Origin: Uranotaenia lowii
Lineage: Eukaryota; Arthropoda; Insecta; Diptera; Culicidae
Assembly (NCBI RefSeq): GCF_029784155.1
Contig: NC_073693.1
Span: forward strand, 27,316,002 to 27,380,001
Direction of reading: 5' to 3'
DNA length: 64,000 nt
In this document: piece by piece, positions 24,960-37,495 of the stretch
How the letters are laid out: each line of letters starts with the position of its first letter
How positions within the stretch are numbered: the stretch's first letter is position 1
The notes under the pieces: model-generated
Database searches by the model: none
Told to the model about the DNA's origin: nothing
The model's input: only the letters and a program-made list of their open reading frames with translations
Program-made: the position numbers and the translations under genes

Positions 24960-27082
24960 TAATTTATCAGTTTTTCTTGAACAAAAGCAAACTCATTTTA
25001 GCACCCATAAATCTCCTACTAACCCAGTTCAAATTTCGGAAGACTTCCAAAATACTATCACTTTCGATTGATGTGTTGTTTTTCTTTTAAACTAAAAGGG
25101 TCTCGAGGTACCAAAATTTTGTCGAATAGAGTCATTTTCCGGTTCCACGCTGAAGGGGAGAATCGAGTTGATTTCTCGGACATCATCAGGGCTAGTCGGA
25201 ATGAGATAGGAGGGAAGAAAATGATAAATTCACGAAATAAACATTTTAATTTTGTTTCGTTTCTTTTCTATTTTCTTCTTGGGTGCAAAGCTTCCGTGAA
25301 GTGGTCTCCTCCGGTGCGGTAGTGGAACAATATTGTCATAAATCGGTGGCAGCATCAGAAGAGTGTTTCCGCATTCGAATATAGGTTACAATTTTGGGTC
25401 TAAAACATTTCCAAAGGCCGAAACTCTGTTGCGATTTTTTCCTTCTTTGCTTTCCATTTTTTTTTTCGGTTGTAACGGGTACATTCTATTAGTGAATCAT
25501 TGAGGCTAGGTATAAGTAATGACTCGTTGTGGCCGCATCTGGCACGCGTTTAGGTCGCTCGCTCTAACTAAACATCTGTTATCGGTTAACGCGATTTGGC
25601 TTTCCTCACCAGCAGAGGTAAAAATTGACGGGGCCTTCTTTTTTTTGGCTTCTCATCATTAACCGAACATTTTATGCAAACATCAATTAGTGAATCTTTC
25701 ATGCTCCGGTTCCCGACCCGAATGAAACCGAAATGGAACGAAAACTGTGTGAACGAGTGTATGGCTCAATTTATTCAAACCACTCTTTATTTGATTGTTT
25801 TGATTGGTCGTCATTTTTTTTATTTACAGGTTAATTGACACGAAGAAATTTGTCAATGAATAGGGATTAACTGAATGCGTGAACTTCAACAGTAGACTAA
25901 GTTAATTTGGAGTAATATGTGCATTCCTTGAACTTTGTGGTTTAAAAGCTTTTCTTCAGTTCTAAACTCATCCATAACTGTGAGTTTAGGGAGAGAAAAT
26001 TTCACATATTTTTCTGAAAATTTGACATCCTTTTCGTATCGAATCTGAAACCGATCCATTTAGTTGATTTTGTGCCAACTTATATATTCTCCAAGGAAAA
26101 TTTCTTGCTTTGTCCAAGACCGTAACTCTTTAGATATCCGAAATATTTTCGACCAAATATTTACGAGAAATCTCGTTTTTTCGATTGCCGATATTGTGCT
26201 TCTTTTAGAAGCATAACTCAATTGCTATAATTTAATAATGAAACTCTATTCTACAAACTTTAACACAACACTTTCAGTAATACAAAGATGCTAAATTTGA
26301 AATATATGAACCAGCGAGTTTTAAGATAAAAAATGCCAAATTTTGGTGTTTTTCGGACAAGGATTCTTTACAGTCCTTAATGTGTTAATCTCAAACATGA
26401 GTGAACAGGATTTTAACCAAAATAGCCTTATAGGCCACCTATGATCTGAAGAACTGTTTACTTTTTTGTGTTTTTTGTATATTTTGCATGTTTAACAACC
26501 TTAAAATAAAGTATTATTTTAAATTACTTTTTGAAATTTTGCTGTTTCAGAGCTCCGCACACTTTGATTTTGACACTTCTTGATTTTGGGTTCTTAGAAA
26601 CACCATTACCCTCTATTTGATGCATTGTTAGGACTAAAATTTATTTTAACAAACAACATAAATATTTTTAAAGATTTATTTTCGGATCATTTTCGATTCT
26701 CCAAAGTAACTCCGGAGAGAATATTTGCTGAACTTGATATAATTTTGATCCTCCGGACTCGATACGACGCATGACAAAATAATTTTCTGTGGTATCTCAC
26801 CGAAATCGTAGATTCCTGGAAATCTGATTGTATGCAAAAGTACGTGGATGCCTCTAACTGTGTGGTTACCCTTCAATGTTGCTAATCAATTTAGATGGTA
26901 CAGTAGAACCCTACTTATCGGAAGTAGTCGGGGGGAGAATTACTTTGGATAAATGAAAACTCGGATCACTTAAAATACATTGAAATCCCTACACAGGTAA
27001 ACAGGTGTTGCGATATAACATCTGTATCAGGCACATTGTAGAGTTGGGATGAAGGATATGCAAAAATTAAAATTAAATTAAA
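24960..27082 (+). other. intronic sequence, no gene seen
   Basis: Unique-looking sequence at 25060-25840, then AT-rich DNA. No frame with recognisable similarity and no inverted terminal repeats found. Confidence 0.5.
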
Positions 27083-28850
27083 ATAGAATAAAATAAAAGT
27101 TGTATTCGGAAACACACACATAGAATAAAATAAATTTATATAGCAACGATTTTTAGTTTGGAACACTAGGCATAACAAACAAAACAAAGCTAGTCAATCA
27201 TTGACATATTCCTGTGAGTGAAAGACGTATCTGAGTGAATCTCTGAATCAAGATTCGTGAGTATCGTGAAATCACGACCATGGCGTAGCTGGTAGAATAA
27301 ATACAAAGAGCGCAGATTGTCAAGGCTACTGCAAAGAAAAATGTGTTTATGATTCGCCCTCCGGTAGAAGACGGATTGACCCAGGGAGCGCAAATTTTTA
27401 AGGCTGCTGGTACGAAAAAACAAATTCTGTTTGTTTCTGATTTGGCCTCCAGTAAATAGACGGATTAACACGGGGAGCGCAGATTTTTAATGCCACTGCT
27501 GCTTCTGATGCTTTGTTATGATTTGACCTTCTGGTGGGAAAAGACGGATTGGCTTAGGAAGCGCAGATTTTTAAGGCGACTGTTATGATTTGGCCTTCCT
27601 GTAAAAAAAGAGATTGACTAGGAAGCGTACATTTTTTAGGCTTCTGATGCAGCTGATTGCTTGTTTTGATTTGGCCTTCTTGTGGGGTAAAAAATGAAAT
27701 TGGCCTAGGAAGCGCAGATTTTTTTGTTTGTTGCTACTGGTTGTTGTTTTGATTGGGCCTTCCGGTGGAAAAAAGTGGATTGGCTTAGGAAGCTTAGATT
27801 TTTTAGGCTGCTGCTACTGATAATTTGTTTTTATTTAGACTTTCGGTGGAAAACTGCAGATTGATTTGGGAAGCGTAGATTTTCAAATTGCTGCTGCTAA
27901 TTGTTTGTTTTGATTTGACCTTCTGGTGGAAAAGAAGAATTGGCTTGAGAAGCGCAGATTTTTAAGGCTACTGTTATGATTTGACATTCTTGTTGAAAAA
28001 AAAAACAGATTGGCTTAGGAAGCGCAAATTTCTTAAGCTGCTACTGCTGATGGCTTGTTTTGATTTGGCCTTCTTGTGGGGAAAAAATGAAATTGGCCTA
28101 GAAAGCGCAGATTTTTTAGACTGTTGCTGCTGATTGTTAGTTTTGATATAGATTTCCGGTAAAAAAAGGCGAATTGGCTTAGGAAGCTTAGATTTTTTTT
28201 TTTGGCTTTTCGGTGGAAAAAGGCGGATTGATTTAGGAATCGTGGGTTTTTAAGACTGCCGTTGCTAATTGTTTGTTTTGATTTGACCTTCCGGTGGAAA
28301 AAGACGGATGGGCTTAGGAAGCGCAGATTTTGATTGTTTGTTATGATTTAGCCTTCTAGTGAAAAAAAAAAGAGATTGACTTAGGAAGCGCAGATTTTTA
28401 AAACTGCTGCTCCCAATTTTTTGTTTTGATTTGGCCTTCTGGTGGAAAAAGACGGATTAGCATCGGAGTGACAGGAAAGGCCCAGATTAGAAGGCTGTTG
28501 CTAAGAATGTTTTCGAATTGGAAGAAGGATTTGTAGAGTATGAATAAATTTTTAAGACTTGAAAAGCCTTTACTAAGAATGGAATTTTGAATTGAGAGGG
28601 CAACTTGTAAAAGAAATTTTTTAGAGTAAAATAAAAGTTGATAAATAAAAGTTTTTGAAAGTTTTTAAAATAAAAGTTGTATTCGGAAACACTGATGATA
28701 AATGAAAAAAAAAATATTTCAATAGCAATAGTTTCATATACAGGCAACTCTAGACAAAACAAACAAAAAGAAGTCAGTCAGTCGCTGTTTCGAAGTTGCA
28801 CTGCTACCATCTGGGGTAGTACGATGATGTGTAATCCAAATTCTGAGTGA
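27083..28850. repeat. about 80-bp tandem array between direct repeats
   Basis: About 15 diverged units between 27285 and 28510. Each contains a form of GATTGGCTTAGGAAGCGCAG followed by a pyrimidine/GCTGCTGCT stretch and TTTGGCCTTCTGGTGGAAAA. Spacing varies from 55 to 95 bases. The array is flanked by a direct repeat of roughly 180 bp (about 27083-27260 and 28660-28850) sharing AAAATAAAAGTTGTATTCGG, ACAAAACAAACAAA, AGTCAGTCA-like and TCTGAGTGAAT blocks. This could be a decayed LTR-like or minisatellite-bearing element. No coding frame. Confidence 0.75.
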
Positions 28851-29239
28851 ATGATAAATTATAGACGACTTTACATTCCGTTGAGTAAAGTTTTCGTAAT
28901 TCCAAATGATAATGTTAATAAAAAGACTCCAGTTTCACTTCACTTCCCTTCACTTAATAAGAATAAATTAGCCTAGTAGGAGAGTCCATCCTATCTGATT
29001 GTTCCATTTTGAAATAGTTGGTCGGTGAAGAATCCAATTTGTGAGAAAATGTCTCTAAATCTTTTCTATTTTTTCCAATTTTCTACCTGTTTTTTAATGT
29101 TCAATTATAACTTTATAATTAACTTTATGCGCTTTTCACTGGTCCACCATAATGTATATATGAACGATTTTTATAACCGTCAAACGGGGTGAGTACGAAC
29201 GTACCCAGGAATTTACCGTCAGTGGCAGCACACATTACA
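28851..29239 (+). other. intronic sequence, no gene seen
   Basis: AT-rich spacer between the tandem array and the reverse transcriptase remnant. It may include decayed 5' sequence of the latter. Confidence 0.5.
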
Positions 29240-31490
29240 TAAAACACTATCGGCCAATCTCGATACTCAACTGTTTATCATAAGTTCTAAAGATTTTAGT
29301 GTACAATGCTATTTACCCATCCGCTTAACAATTAATTGACGATGCTCAACACGGATTTAGGAGAAAACGGTCAACCACCCCCAATCTGATGTTATTCACT
29401 AATCTTGTTTTGACAAAGATCGAAAAACGTCAGCAAGTAGATGTAGATTACATAGATTTCTCTAAAGCCTTTGAACGAGTGCCTCATAAACTTGTGAAAG
29501 AGAAACTTGGAACTTGGGACTTCCTAAATCGATCATTAGGTGGCCTGAGTCGTACCTAAACTCCCGCTCAGCTTACGTCCGAGTAAACTCCATCCGTTCT
29601 GTGAACATAGTGATACCTTCTGGCGTTTCCCAAGGTATTCATCTTGGGCCACTAATATTTATCATGTCCGTGAACAATTTGTGCTATCAGCGGACCTCAC
29701 AAAAGCTATTTTACGCAGACGATTTCAAGCTTTTTCGCCAAATCACGACACCTCTTGACTGTATCTTACTGCAGAATGATCTTGACGCTCATATAAGATG
29801 GTGCACATTGATTGGGATGTTGGTGAATGTAGAAAAGTGTAAACTAGTGAGTTTTTCAAGATCACGGAACTTGCTCCGCCATAATTACGTTTTGAATAAT
29901 TGCTCTCTGGAAAGGGTCGACACAATTAAGGACCTAGGTGCAATCTTTGACAGTCGGATGAGATTCCACACACACACACGTTTCCACCATAATCGCAACA
30001 GCGTACGCAAAGCTTGGCTTTCTTCGTCGCAACAATGTTCATTTTAACGATATTTATGCTTACAAGGCTCTTTATTGCTACGCAGTGTTTGGGCCCCGTA
30101 TCAATCGACTCTTACCAATCCATCGAAGGTATTCAGCGAGCCTTTATTCGCTTCGCTCTACGACAATTAGGATGGAATCCAGAAATCGCAACACCATACG
30201 AACACCGATGTAACCTTATATAGGGTGAGTGCTCCTACTTTGGACCTAGAGCCTACTTTAGTCCTAAAATACCGGAAATTGTAAATAATTCATTTTGCTG
30301 GCATAAAATAAAGATATTCCTATGCACACAATGAACTCTTATTCTTCTTGAACCCTACCATACCGTTTTTTCCATTTAAATTCTTTCTGATAAAATTTTC
30401 AACGTTTTCAAAAATGTACCTCCTTATCAGTGGTAAATCAGACAGCTCATTTAGTGGGACGCGTATTGAGAAATAAGAGTGTTTAAGGAAAAATCACTAT
30501 TTTTTACTGTCCAAGCCTAAGTTTAAAGGAAAATTACTTTCACTGTGAAGAATATGAACCAAACTACCTATTTTTGAAAAAAATCATTAAAATCAATGGA
30601 AACTCGGAAAATTTGCAAAGGGTCCAAATATAGGAAACTTTCGACTTTGATGTTCCATGTTTAGACCTGATATCACCATATCTTTGTATCAAAACCAACA
30701 AATCAACAAAGGTGCGAATTTTGAATTGGGGCATAATTCAGAACCAATATTGAATATTTCTAACATTTTTGCCAGGTTAACGCAAATGAACGACAAGTAA
30801 GTAAACACAATCAAGTTTCAGCTATCGTTCTGCTGATAAAGTTGACGAGGAATGAAAGTGTTTGTGATAATCATAACAGAAATTTCAGTTTTTTAAATAT
30901 TTAAAAGCTGTAATACTATTTTATGATAGTTATTGATTGAAGATAACAATTTCAATAAATTTGTTTACTTATTTTTGAAAAATCAAACTTTCATAGGAAT
31001 TTTAGTTCTAGGTCCAATGAAAGGAACCGGTCCAGTACCAAAATAGGAACAGTAGGTTCAAAGTTGGAAATTTAAATCATCCATAGCTTTGCAAATCTCT
31101 CAATAATGGCGAAACCCATGTTGAAAATTTTCATTGAAACTTCCAGATAAGATCATAACTTATAAATGAACTTTTAAAAGGATTTAAATTTCCCGTCCAT
31201 TCATGAGAAAAACATGATTATTTAAAATCCACCGCCTAATGGGTCCAAAGTAGGGCAACTAACCCTACTTGGAAACGCTGTCCCGAAGAAAGAAATTCTT
31301 ACAGTGTCTATTCACATATGACATTCTGAGCGACAACATCGAAAATAGTGAGCTGTGCTGTTACAAAATGTCCATCTGTTCGCTCCTACACGCCCACTTC
31401 TAACTCAACAGCTCCTTTGGATTCGCATTCACCGAACAACGTATGGTTACTTCAACCCAATAGACACGTTCAACTGTTACTTCAGTAAGG
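29240..31490 (+). pseudogene. non-LTR retrotransposon reverse transcriptase, split by a DNA element
   Basis: The order of RT motifs is clear: HYRPISILNCLS, then AQHGFRRKRSTTPNLMLF, VDYIDFSKAFERVPHK, IPSGVSQGIHLGPLIF, and the active site LFYADDFKLFRQ near 29710. The thumb and C-terminal region ends YEHRCNLI at 30222. At that point the 1,043-bp TA element (30223-31265) is inserted. The reading then resumes as YLGNAVPKKEILTVSIHI and NVHLFAPTRPLL...FHRTTYGYFNPI-like C-terminal sequence. Frameshifts and stops interrupt the frame before and after. It is of the CR1/Jockey group in appearance; clade assignment is tentative. Confidence 0.82.
30223..31265 (+). mobile_element. three-copy TA element, copy 2 (intact ends)
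   Basis: 1,043 bp with inverted termini GGGTGAGTGCTCCTACTTTG and (right end reversed) GGGTTAGTTGCCCTACTTTG, flanked by TA (30221-30222 and 31266-31267). The insertion splits a retrotransposon frame, so removing it plus one TA restores the join and confirms the borders. No coding frame inside. Probably a non-autonomous Tc1/mariner-type element, based only on the TA target. Confidence 0.9.
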
Positions 31491-31904
31491 GTGCCAGCAT
31501 TTTTTGATTTTGACCTTTAAAAACAAGTTTACAAAAATAGGTTAAGACAGTTTGTGCGAAATTATCCTTCGAAGACATTAAATAAACAAATACAAAGATT
31601 TATATATGTACCACAGCACTGATATAATTTTTAATTTTATCTTACGTAATCGAGTTATCTTTTAATCAGTGAATCAAAAATCGCCTACTATCGAAAGATA
31701 ATGACATTGTCCCAACTTGAACTTTTCATGACAAAAAAATAAAATCTTTGTCGTTGTCGTACGCTCGGAACGATAAAGACAAATTTCTTTGCTGATTGAT
31801 TCCGATAATATTTTTTTCAGAACATTCGTTTGTTACTGTTGAAAAATATATGGACAAGCGGTTCCGAAAATAGCAACTAAAACGCATCGGATCATAGCTT
31901 GAGA

Positions 31905-34900
31905 GATATTGGAAGAAAGCTCTTGGCCTCTTTATTATGGAAATCGATAGGAGAATCGTCGATTCGGGGACACTGGGTTGTGGCCATGGCCAATCTGGCC
32001 GGTTCCGGAACGAAATACGTCAAAGTTATCGGATTGAAGCTTGCGACATATCGATAGAAAGCTCTTGGCCTCTCCATAAACGAAATCGATAGGAGAAGTG
32101 ATTTGGGGACACTTGATCGTTCCCATGGCCAATCTGACCGGTTCCGGAACGAAATATGTCAAAGTTATCGGATTGAACTTTCTACATATTGATAGAAAGC
32201 TATTGGCCTCAACATGAAGGGAATCTATAGGAAAAGCGATTTGGGGACACTGGGTCGGAGCCATGGCCAATCTGGCCGGTTCCGGAACGAAATATGTCAA
32301 AGTTATCGGATTGAGACTTGCGACAAATTGATGGAAAGCTCTTGGCCTCTTCATGCAGAGAATCGATAGGAGAGGCCAAGAGCTTTCTATCAATATGTCA
32401 CAAGTCTCAATCCGGTAACTTTGACATATTTTGTTCCGGAACCAGCCAGATTGGCCATGGCCACGACCCAGTGTCCCCGAATGACTTCTCCTATCGATTT
32501 CGTTCATGAAGAGGTCAAGAGCTTTCCATCAATATGTTGCAAGTTTCAATCCGATAACTTTGACATATTTCGTTCCGGAACCGGCCAGATTGGCCATGGC
32601 CACGACCCAGTGTCCCCGAATCACTTCTCCTATTGATTCCCTTCATGTTGAAGCCAAGAGCTTTCTATTAATATGTAGAAAGTTTCAATCCGATAACTTT
32701 GACATATTTCGATCCGGAACCGGCCAGATCAGGGGTCGGCAACCTTTTGAGTCAGAAGAGCCAAAAACTTAAAATTATCAAAATTTCAGAGATTGAAAGA
32801 GCCACATTAAAGATTTATTGTTTTGATGTTTCGATGAACTTAAGTTTTACGAAAATTACTTCAAACCATATAGAGATTTTTCTTACTCATGAATTATTTT
32901 TTAATCTGTTTCTGATTACCATTACGTTTGCAATATTTGCAAGCTTTTTCATGCCCATTCCCCAGAATTAGCAAATACTTGCTAAAATCCAGAAGTTTAA
33001 GGTTAAATTAAACTGAGTTTAATGTAGCCAAAATTTTAAATCTTCATAATCATTCTCCTGATAACAGGTTAAATATGTCATTCCAAATTTAAAATTTTCG
33101 AAATTCATGACATCAATCGAACGGGTGTTAAAAATTTTTGGGATATGTGAAATTTAAAAATCTCATTTTATGTCACATTTGATATCTTCAGCATTGTGTG
33201 TCAAATTAAATAGAAAATGAAATTTCAAGGGTATTAATCCGCGTAATCTCAAATCAATAAAAATTTGTGGCAAATAATAAAGAAACAGTAAGTTTAAACC
33301 TGCAGGAATAGTTCAAGGACACTTGGAGTTTCGAAACAAAAATTAATAAAAATAAATCAACGGTAATTACCGAACTCCTAATCAAAAATAAAAAAAAAAT
33401 GTACGTTACTGAAACTTTGTGTGCTTTTGATGAATCTTGGCTTCAGGCATCACACTTACAATTTAATTTTTTTTAACATACAATTGAATTAATAATAAAA
33501 AACTGCTTCGGGGTGTAAAAGTCAATTTAGTTTTCGATTAAAAGTATTTTAACTGTGATGGGAGTTTCAAATGTATTTTAAAAATTAAATTCTCATTCAT
33601 TCTCAATGCTAATTCGAGTTTGAAAAGTTGTCAAACTTTGATTAGTAATTCTCAAATCTTAGTTTTGGAATTTGGTATTTGAATTTTATGCATCTATTCA
33701 CTTTCTAACCCGTTATTTATTGAATAAACTTTGCAGATTTTTTTTCTAGACGTATTCAGGCTTGTCAAATCCGGGCATTGGGTTTCTAAATTTTTAACTC
33801 AATACCAGATAATATCCGGGCAATCCAGCCAAAATCTAGGTATTTTGCATGAAAGGTAAGAGAAAAGCTAAAAATTGAACACTCGAAACTCCGAGGCACA
33901 TCAGCGGCGTTCAAACCTTACAATTATCTCACAGTTTAAAATACTGCATGCGAATTCATTTCGCTAAAACAGGTTGAAAATTTGGAATTTTGTAAAAATT
34001 GCGAATATTCCTGGAAAAAAAGTGCCTTTTTCCGTGATATCTGGGTAACCGGACTGGACCTGGCATTCCAATTTTTTTCTTTGAAAATCTGGGCAAGCCC
34101 TGTTGAAACCGGGTAATTTGGAATGCTTTTGAGGTATCTGTATTTTTTTAAAAATTATTTAATTTGAAATGGCTCATACGTGGTATCTGTATTCGAAGAG
34201 ATACATTAAAATTATCATTTTCAATTCATAAAAATGAGAAAGGATTGAGGTAGATTTCCCAAATTTTTTATGTTTTTACGAAGTTGTAAATATTTTCAAA
34301 AAGGTTGATTAGTTTAAATACGATTTTGCAGATTTCAACTGATAAATTTTCACAGAGGGCATAAAATGTGATTACGAGTGCTTCAAATATAAAATTTGAT
34401 AAGGTTTACGTTGTTTGATATCAAAATAGAGGCTGTCTCAAAACCACTTTTTTGTAAATGATAAACTTTGATTTCCCTGTTAGCAACTATTATGTTTGAT
34501 TTACTCAAAAACATCCACACGTTTTATAAATAAATAAACTGATTTGAGTTTTTTTTTTTTATTTAAACAACAGTTATTCATTGCATTTACGGTTCATGAT
34601 AAATTAAATCTTGATAAACTGTAAATTTAGGCTTCAAAAATGCAATTTTGCCAATTGGTCCTTTTCGCTTGTTTCTACAGCTGATGAAATTTGAAAATTC
34701 TCTTCCGGACCTATATAAATCTGTGGGCCAGGTCACAAGGCGCAACTTTCGTTTTAGCACGAATTTCTAGATATTTCATTCAAAAATATATGCAAAATTA
34801 ACGCAGTGAGCTGAAGAGCCGCAGTTTTACATCAAAAGAGCCGCATGCGGCTCGCGAGCCGCAGGTTGCCGACCTATGGGCCAGATTGACCATGGCCACG

Positions 34901-35065
34901 ATCAAGTGTCCCCGAATCACTTCTCCTATCTATTCCTTTCATGAAGAGGCCAAGAGCTTTCTATCAATATGTCGCAAGTCTCAATCCGATAACTTTGATA
35001 TATTTCGTTCCAGAACCGGCCAGATTGGCCACGGCCTCGACCTAGTGTCCCTGTACTACTTCTAG
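31905..35065. repeat. 139-bp units in head-to-head orientation
   Basis: Three units on the left read AAAGCTCTTGGCCTC... GGGGACACTGGGT, then CCATGGCCAATCTGGCCGG and TTCCGGAACGAAATATGTC. The GGTTCC words sit at 32001, 32140 and 32278. At about 32373 the orientation flips, and reversed units follow with TTCCGGAAC at 32434, 32573 and 32712. The array then continues after the nested hAT at 34879-35065. Period is 138-139 bp; copies differ by roughly 5-15 %. Several units are open in more than one frame, but stops and frameshifts between units argue against coding. Confidence 0.9.
32730..34878. mobile_element. non-autonomous hAT element nested in the 139-bp array
   Basis: Left end CAGGGGTCGGCAACCT; right end reversed CATAGGTCGGCAACCT. 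The 8-bp duplication GGCCAGAT (32722-32729 and 34879-34886) is part of the host 139-bp unit. Just inside the right end is a palindromic GAGCCGCATGCGGCTCGCGAGCCGC-like tract, typical of this hAT group. The 2,149 bp hold no transposase, but a degraded relative of the TTGCCAGATT MITE lies at about 33745-34125. Confidence 0.9.
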
Positions 35066-35385
35066 CATGGTTTCCCTTAAAGTTAGGCTTAGAGCTCTTC
35101 TCAGATAGCTTATGATCTGGTCACATAATTTTTCATTATTACAAAATCAGATAGCTTACCCACATAAGCGAAGCGGATTGTCTCAAATTGTAAATTTCAG
35201 GACAATTTCACATTAGAATTAGAACGACGCGACAATTCTTGATTGCCTATTTCATTTTGTCATGATACACATACGGTAGAGACAAAAGGTTGTCGCACAG
35301 AGAGAGAATAAAGACAAAACCACACGTCTACTTTGTCGCTTGTTTTGAGATAATATCAGGGACAATTTGATTCACTGCTTTTAAT

Positions 35386-37495
35386 CATAACAAAATGATG
35401 AAGACATAATTTTTCACATCAACTAGTATTTTAAAGTTTATAATTATAATTCAAAATTTAAAAAATCCATCACTAAATGTACAAATTTTTACATTTTCCG
35501 ATGCCGTGAAAACTTCAGTTAGTATGAGGGATTGGCTTAATGATATCACATACAAACTTTTTACTGGTTTAATGATCCTATTTCAACACTGTTGGTGTAA
35601 AAATATTTTTCGAATAATCACCAAATTTGTTTAAATAATTATTTTTATCATTCAGCTTGCTGCCTGGAGTAAGATGCAACAAAATGCAAATCAAAGAGAC
35701 ACCTTGTAAATCTCGTTTCCATGTGCTTGAATATGATTGTTTTGCATCACGCATTTGTCAACATTGAAATTTCATTCATCCAAACATTTATTTTTATGAT
35801 TTTAGCTAGTAGAATTTTTTATAGTATTTTTTACCCCTAAATTTTTGCAATATCCTAATGTTCAGAAAAAGTGTAAAAATTAGCACAGAAGCAGAAATTA
35901 CTGCAATTGGTGTTTTTGTGAGCAATGTATAGGGCATCAGGAATTTATCAAAAACATTACATTTTCAAACGTTGTCAAAAGATTTTCCATTAAAATAAAG
36001 TTTGTTGCGAGTTACCCGTTTTACTCAATATAATGCAAATCACACTTTTTTTCAATCAAAAATAACTGAAGAAACCAATAATTTTTCTGACTGCGACAGT
36101 TTGATGTCACACTAACCTTAAAACTTTTGATGCATAAAGGGTATGATTATCCGTGGACGTGAGTTTTTTAAAAGCCATTGAAATTGTTGCATGTTGCTCT
36201 AGTTGACGGTACTATTTGACGAAAAAAAAACAACATAAGATGGATTTTGTATTAAAATAGCAGCTCGAATAAGCGATACTGTATTACAGTTTAAAGATTA
36301 CTCAATAAACAAACTTAACATGTTGTTTAGCCTCCTTAAGCGAACGTTTAAAGAATCAATTGATTTCGACCAGTGCAGTGATTTCAATTTGCACTTTCAG
36401 CTACACGACTGTGTGTGTTCATTCCAGTATCGGTATCCATCCAAGAAAATTTCCGGATCCATTAGGAAACAATTTACACGTTCCTCCGGTCTTCAAGGTG
36501 GGATTGTCCAAAAAGTGTTGGCCTGTATATTCTGCCTCTGACCAACGGAATCAACGGATTATTATCATCCGGTGTCCATCTTCCTTTTGAATGAAACCGA
36601 TGGCCGTTAGAAAGAGTGAAACGAAACCTATACGAACGGCCTTGTTCGCCTCCCCACTATGCTCAACAACGCCTTTAGGGATGCTCCGATAGTGTGCGGA
36701 AAATTAATCTTCTCCGTGGAAAGTGATTATGCCATGGAAGGCATACGGTTTATGCGGATCGAAAAGCCGAACTAAGATAGAAACCGTCCGTCTACGTCGT
36801 GATGGCCCCCGGAGAAGATGCATCAGAGCAAGGTTACAAGGTCCGGAATCGATACATCTAATACACTGCTAATGATGAGCGGCCGGTCGAATGAAGTTTG
36901 CGGCGCACGTCTTCCTGTAAACAGGATGAGCTGAGCGTCGGCTTTGTGCCATCTTTCCCCGGAGCTATCGTCCGTCGAGGAAGATGAATCGGACCGAAGA
37001 AAGAAATTGAGACGGTTGGTGTAAAGAATCAATCAGTAAATCACAAATAATTGAATTTATTGAATAGTTTTTAAAAAAAAAAAAGCTACATGAAAAAATA
37101 GCCTTTGGGCATTTGCGAAGCACATGTCCGGAGATTTATTGGCATTGCTAGCATTCATTTCCAGTGAAAGACGTCAAAATTAATGTTTCCGATCTCTAAA
37201 TTAAACTATGAGATCAACTTTGTTGAATTTGAGAAAACTCTGGTTTTATTTTTGTAATGTTTTTTCTGTCAATAATTATATTATGAACAAGTATTGCCTG
37301 ACACTGGAATGGTGAAAATCCCTCATGAATATACATTTTCTGAACCATTAACTACAGTCTGACTCATAGAAAATTCAAAAATTCTTAGGAGTCTGATTCG
37401 GGTTTTTTACGACTTTTGATGATTTTGTTTGGTAAGTGTATTAGCTCTAACCACCTCTAACCTTCATCTGTCAATTGACGTAAACAATGCAGTAG
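35386..37495 (+). other. intronic sequence; unexplained GC-richer stretch at 36300-37030
   Basis: 35386-36300 is AT-rich and without features. From 36300 to about 37030 composition rises and the sequence looks exon-like, with short frames such as LHFQLHDCVCSFQYRYPSKK. Frames are broken by stops every 30-75 codons and no splice-bounded exon or known protein is evident. It may be a decayed gene, an element fragment or a conserved non-coding block. Confidence 0.4.

Larger units (their letters stand above)
31667..35377. mobile_element. hAT-like fold-back element built from a 139-bp inverted array
   Basis: The ends are CAGTGAATCAAA (left) and its inverse TTTGATTCACTG (right), flanked by the 8-bp duplication CTTTTAAT (31659-31666 and 35378-35385). 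Both are hallmarks of hAT insertions. Subtracting the nested hAT (32730-34878 and its 8-bp duplication) leaves 1,554 bp. The core is a head-to-head array of 139-bp units. The subterminal parts carry worn inverted stretches (GATAATGACATTGTCCC against TAATATCAGGGACAATT). No transposase. Confidence 0.85.

Noticed and set aside
19837..25071. Giant open reading frames of 290-1,670 codons on both strands
   Set aside because: All derive from a stop-free 9-bp tandem repeat; the same DNA is open in every frame, and no start, domain or codon bias supports a gene.
31905..32770. Protein-coding frames of 60-190 codons across the 139-bp units
   Set aside because: Frames overlap on both strands, repeat the same peptide per unit and are broken between units.
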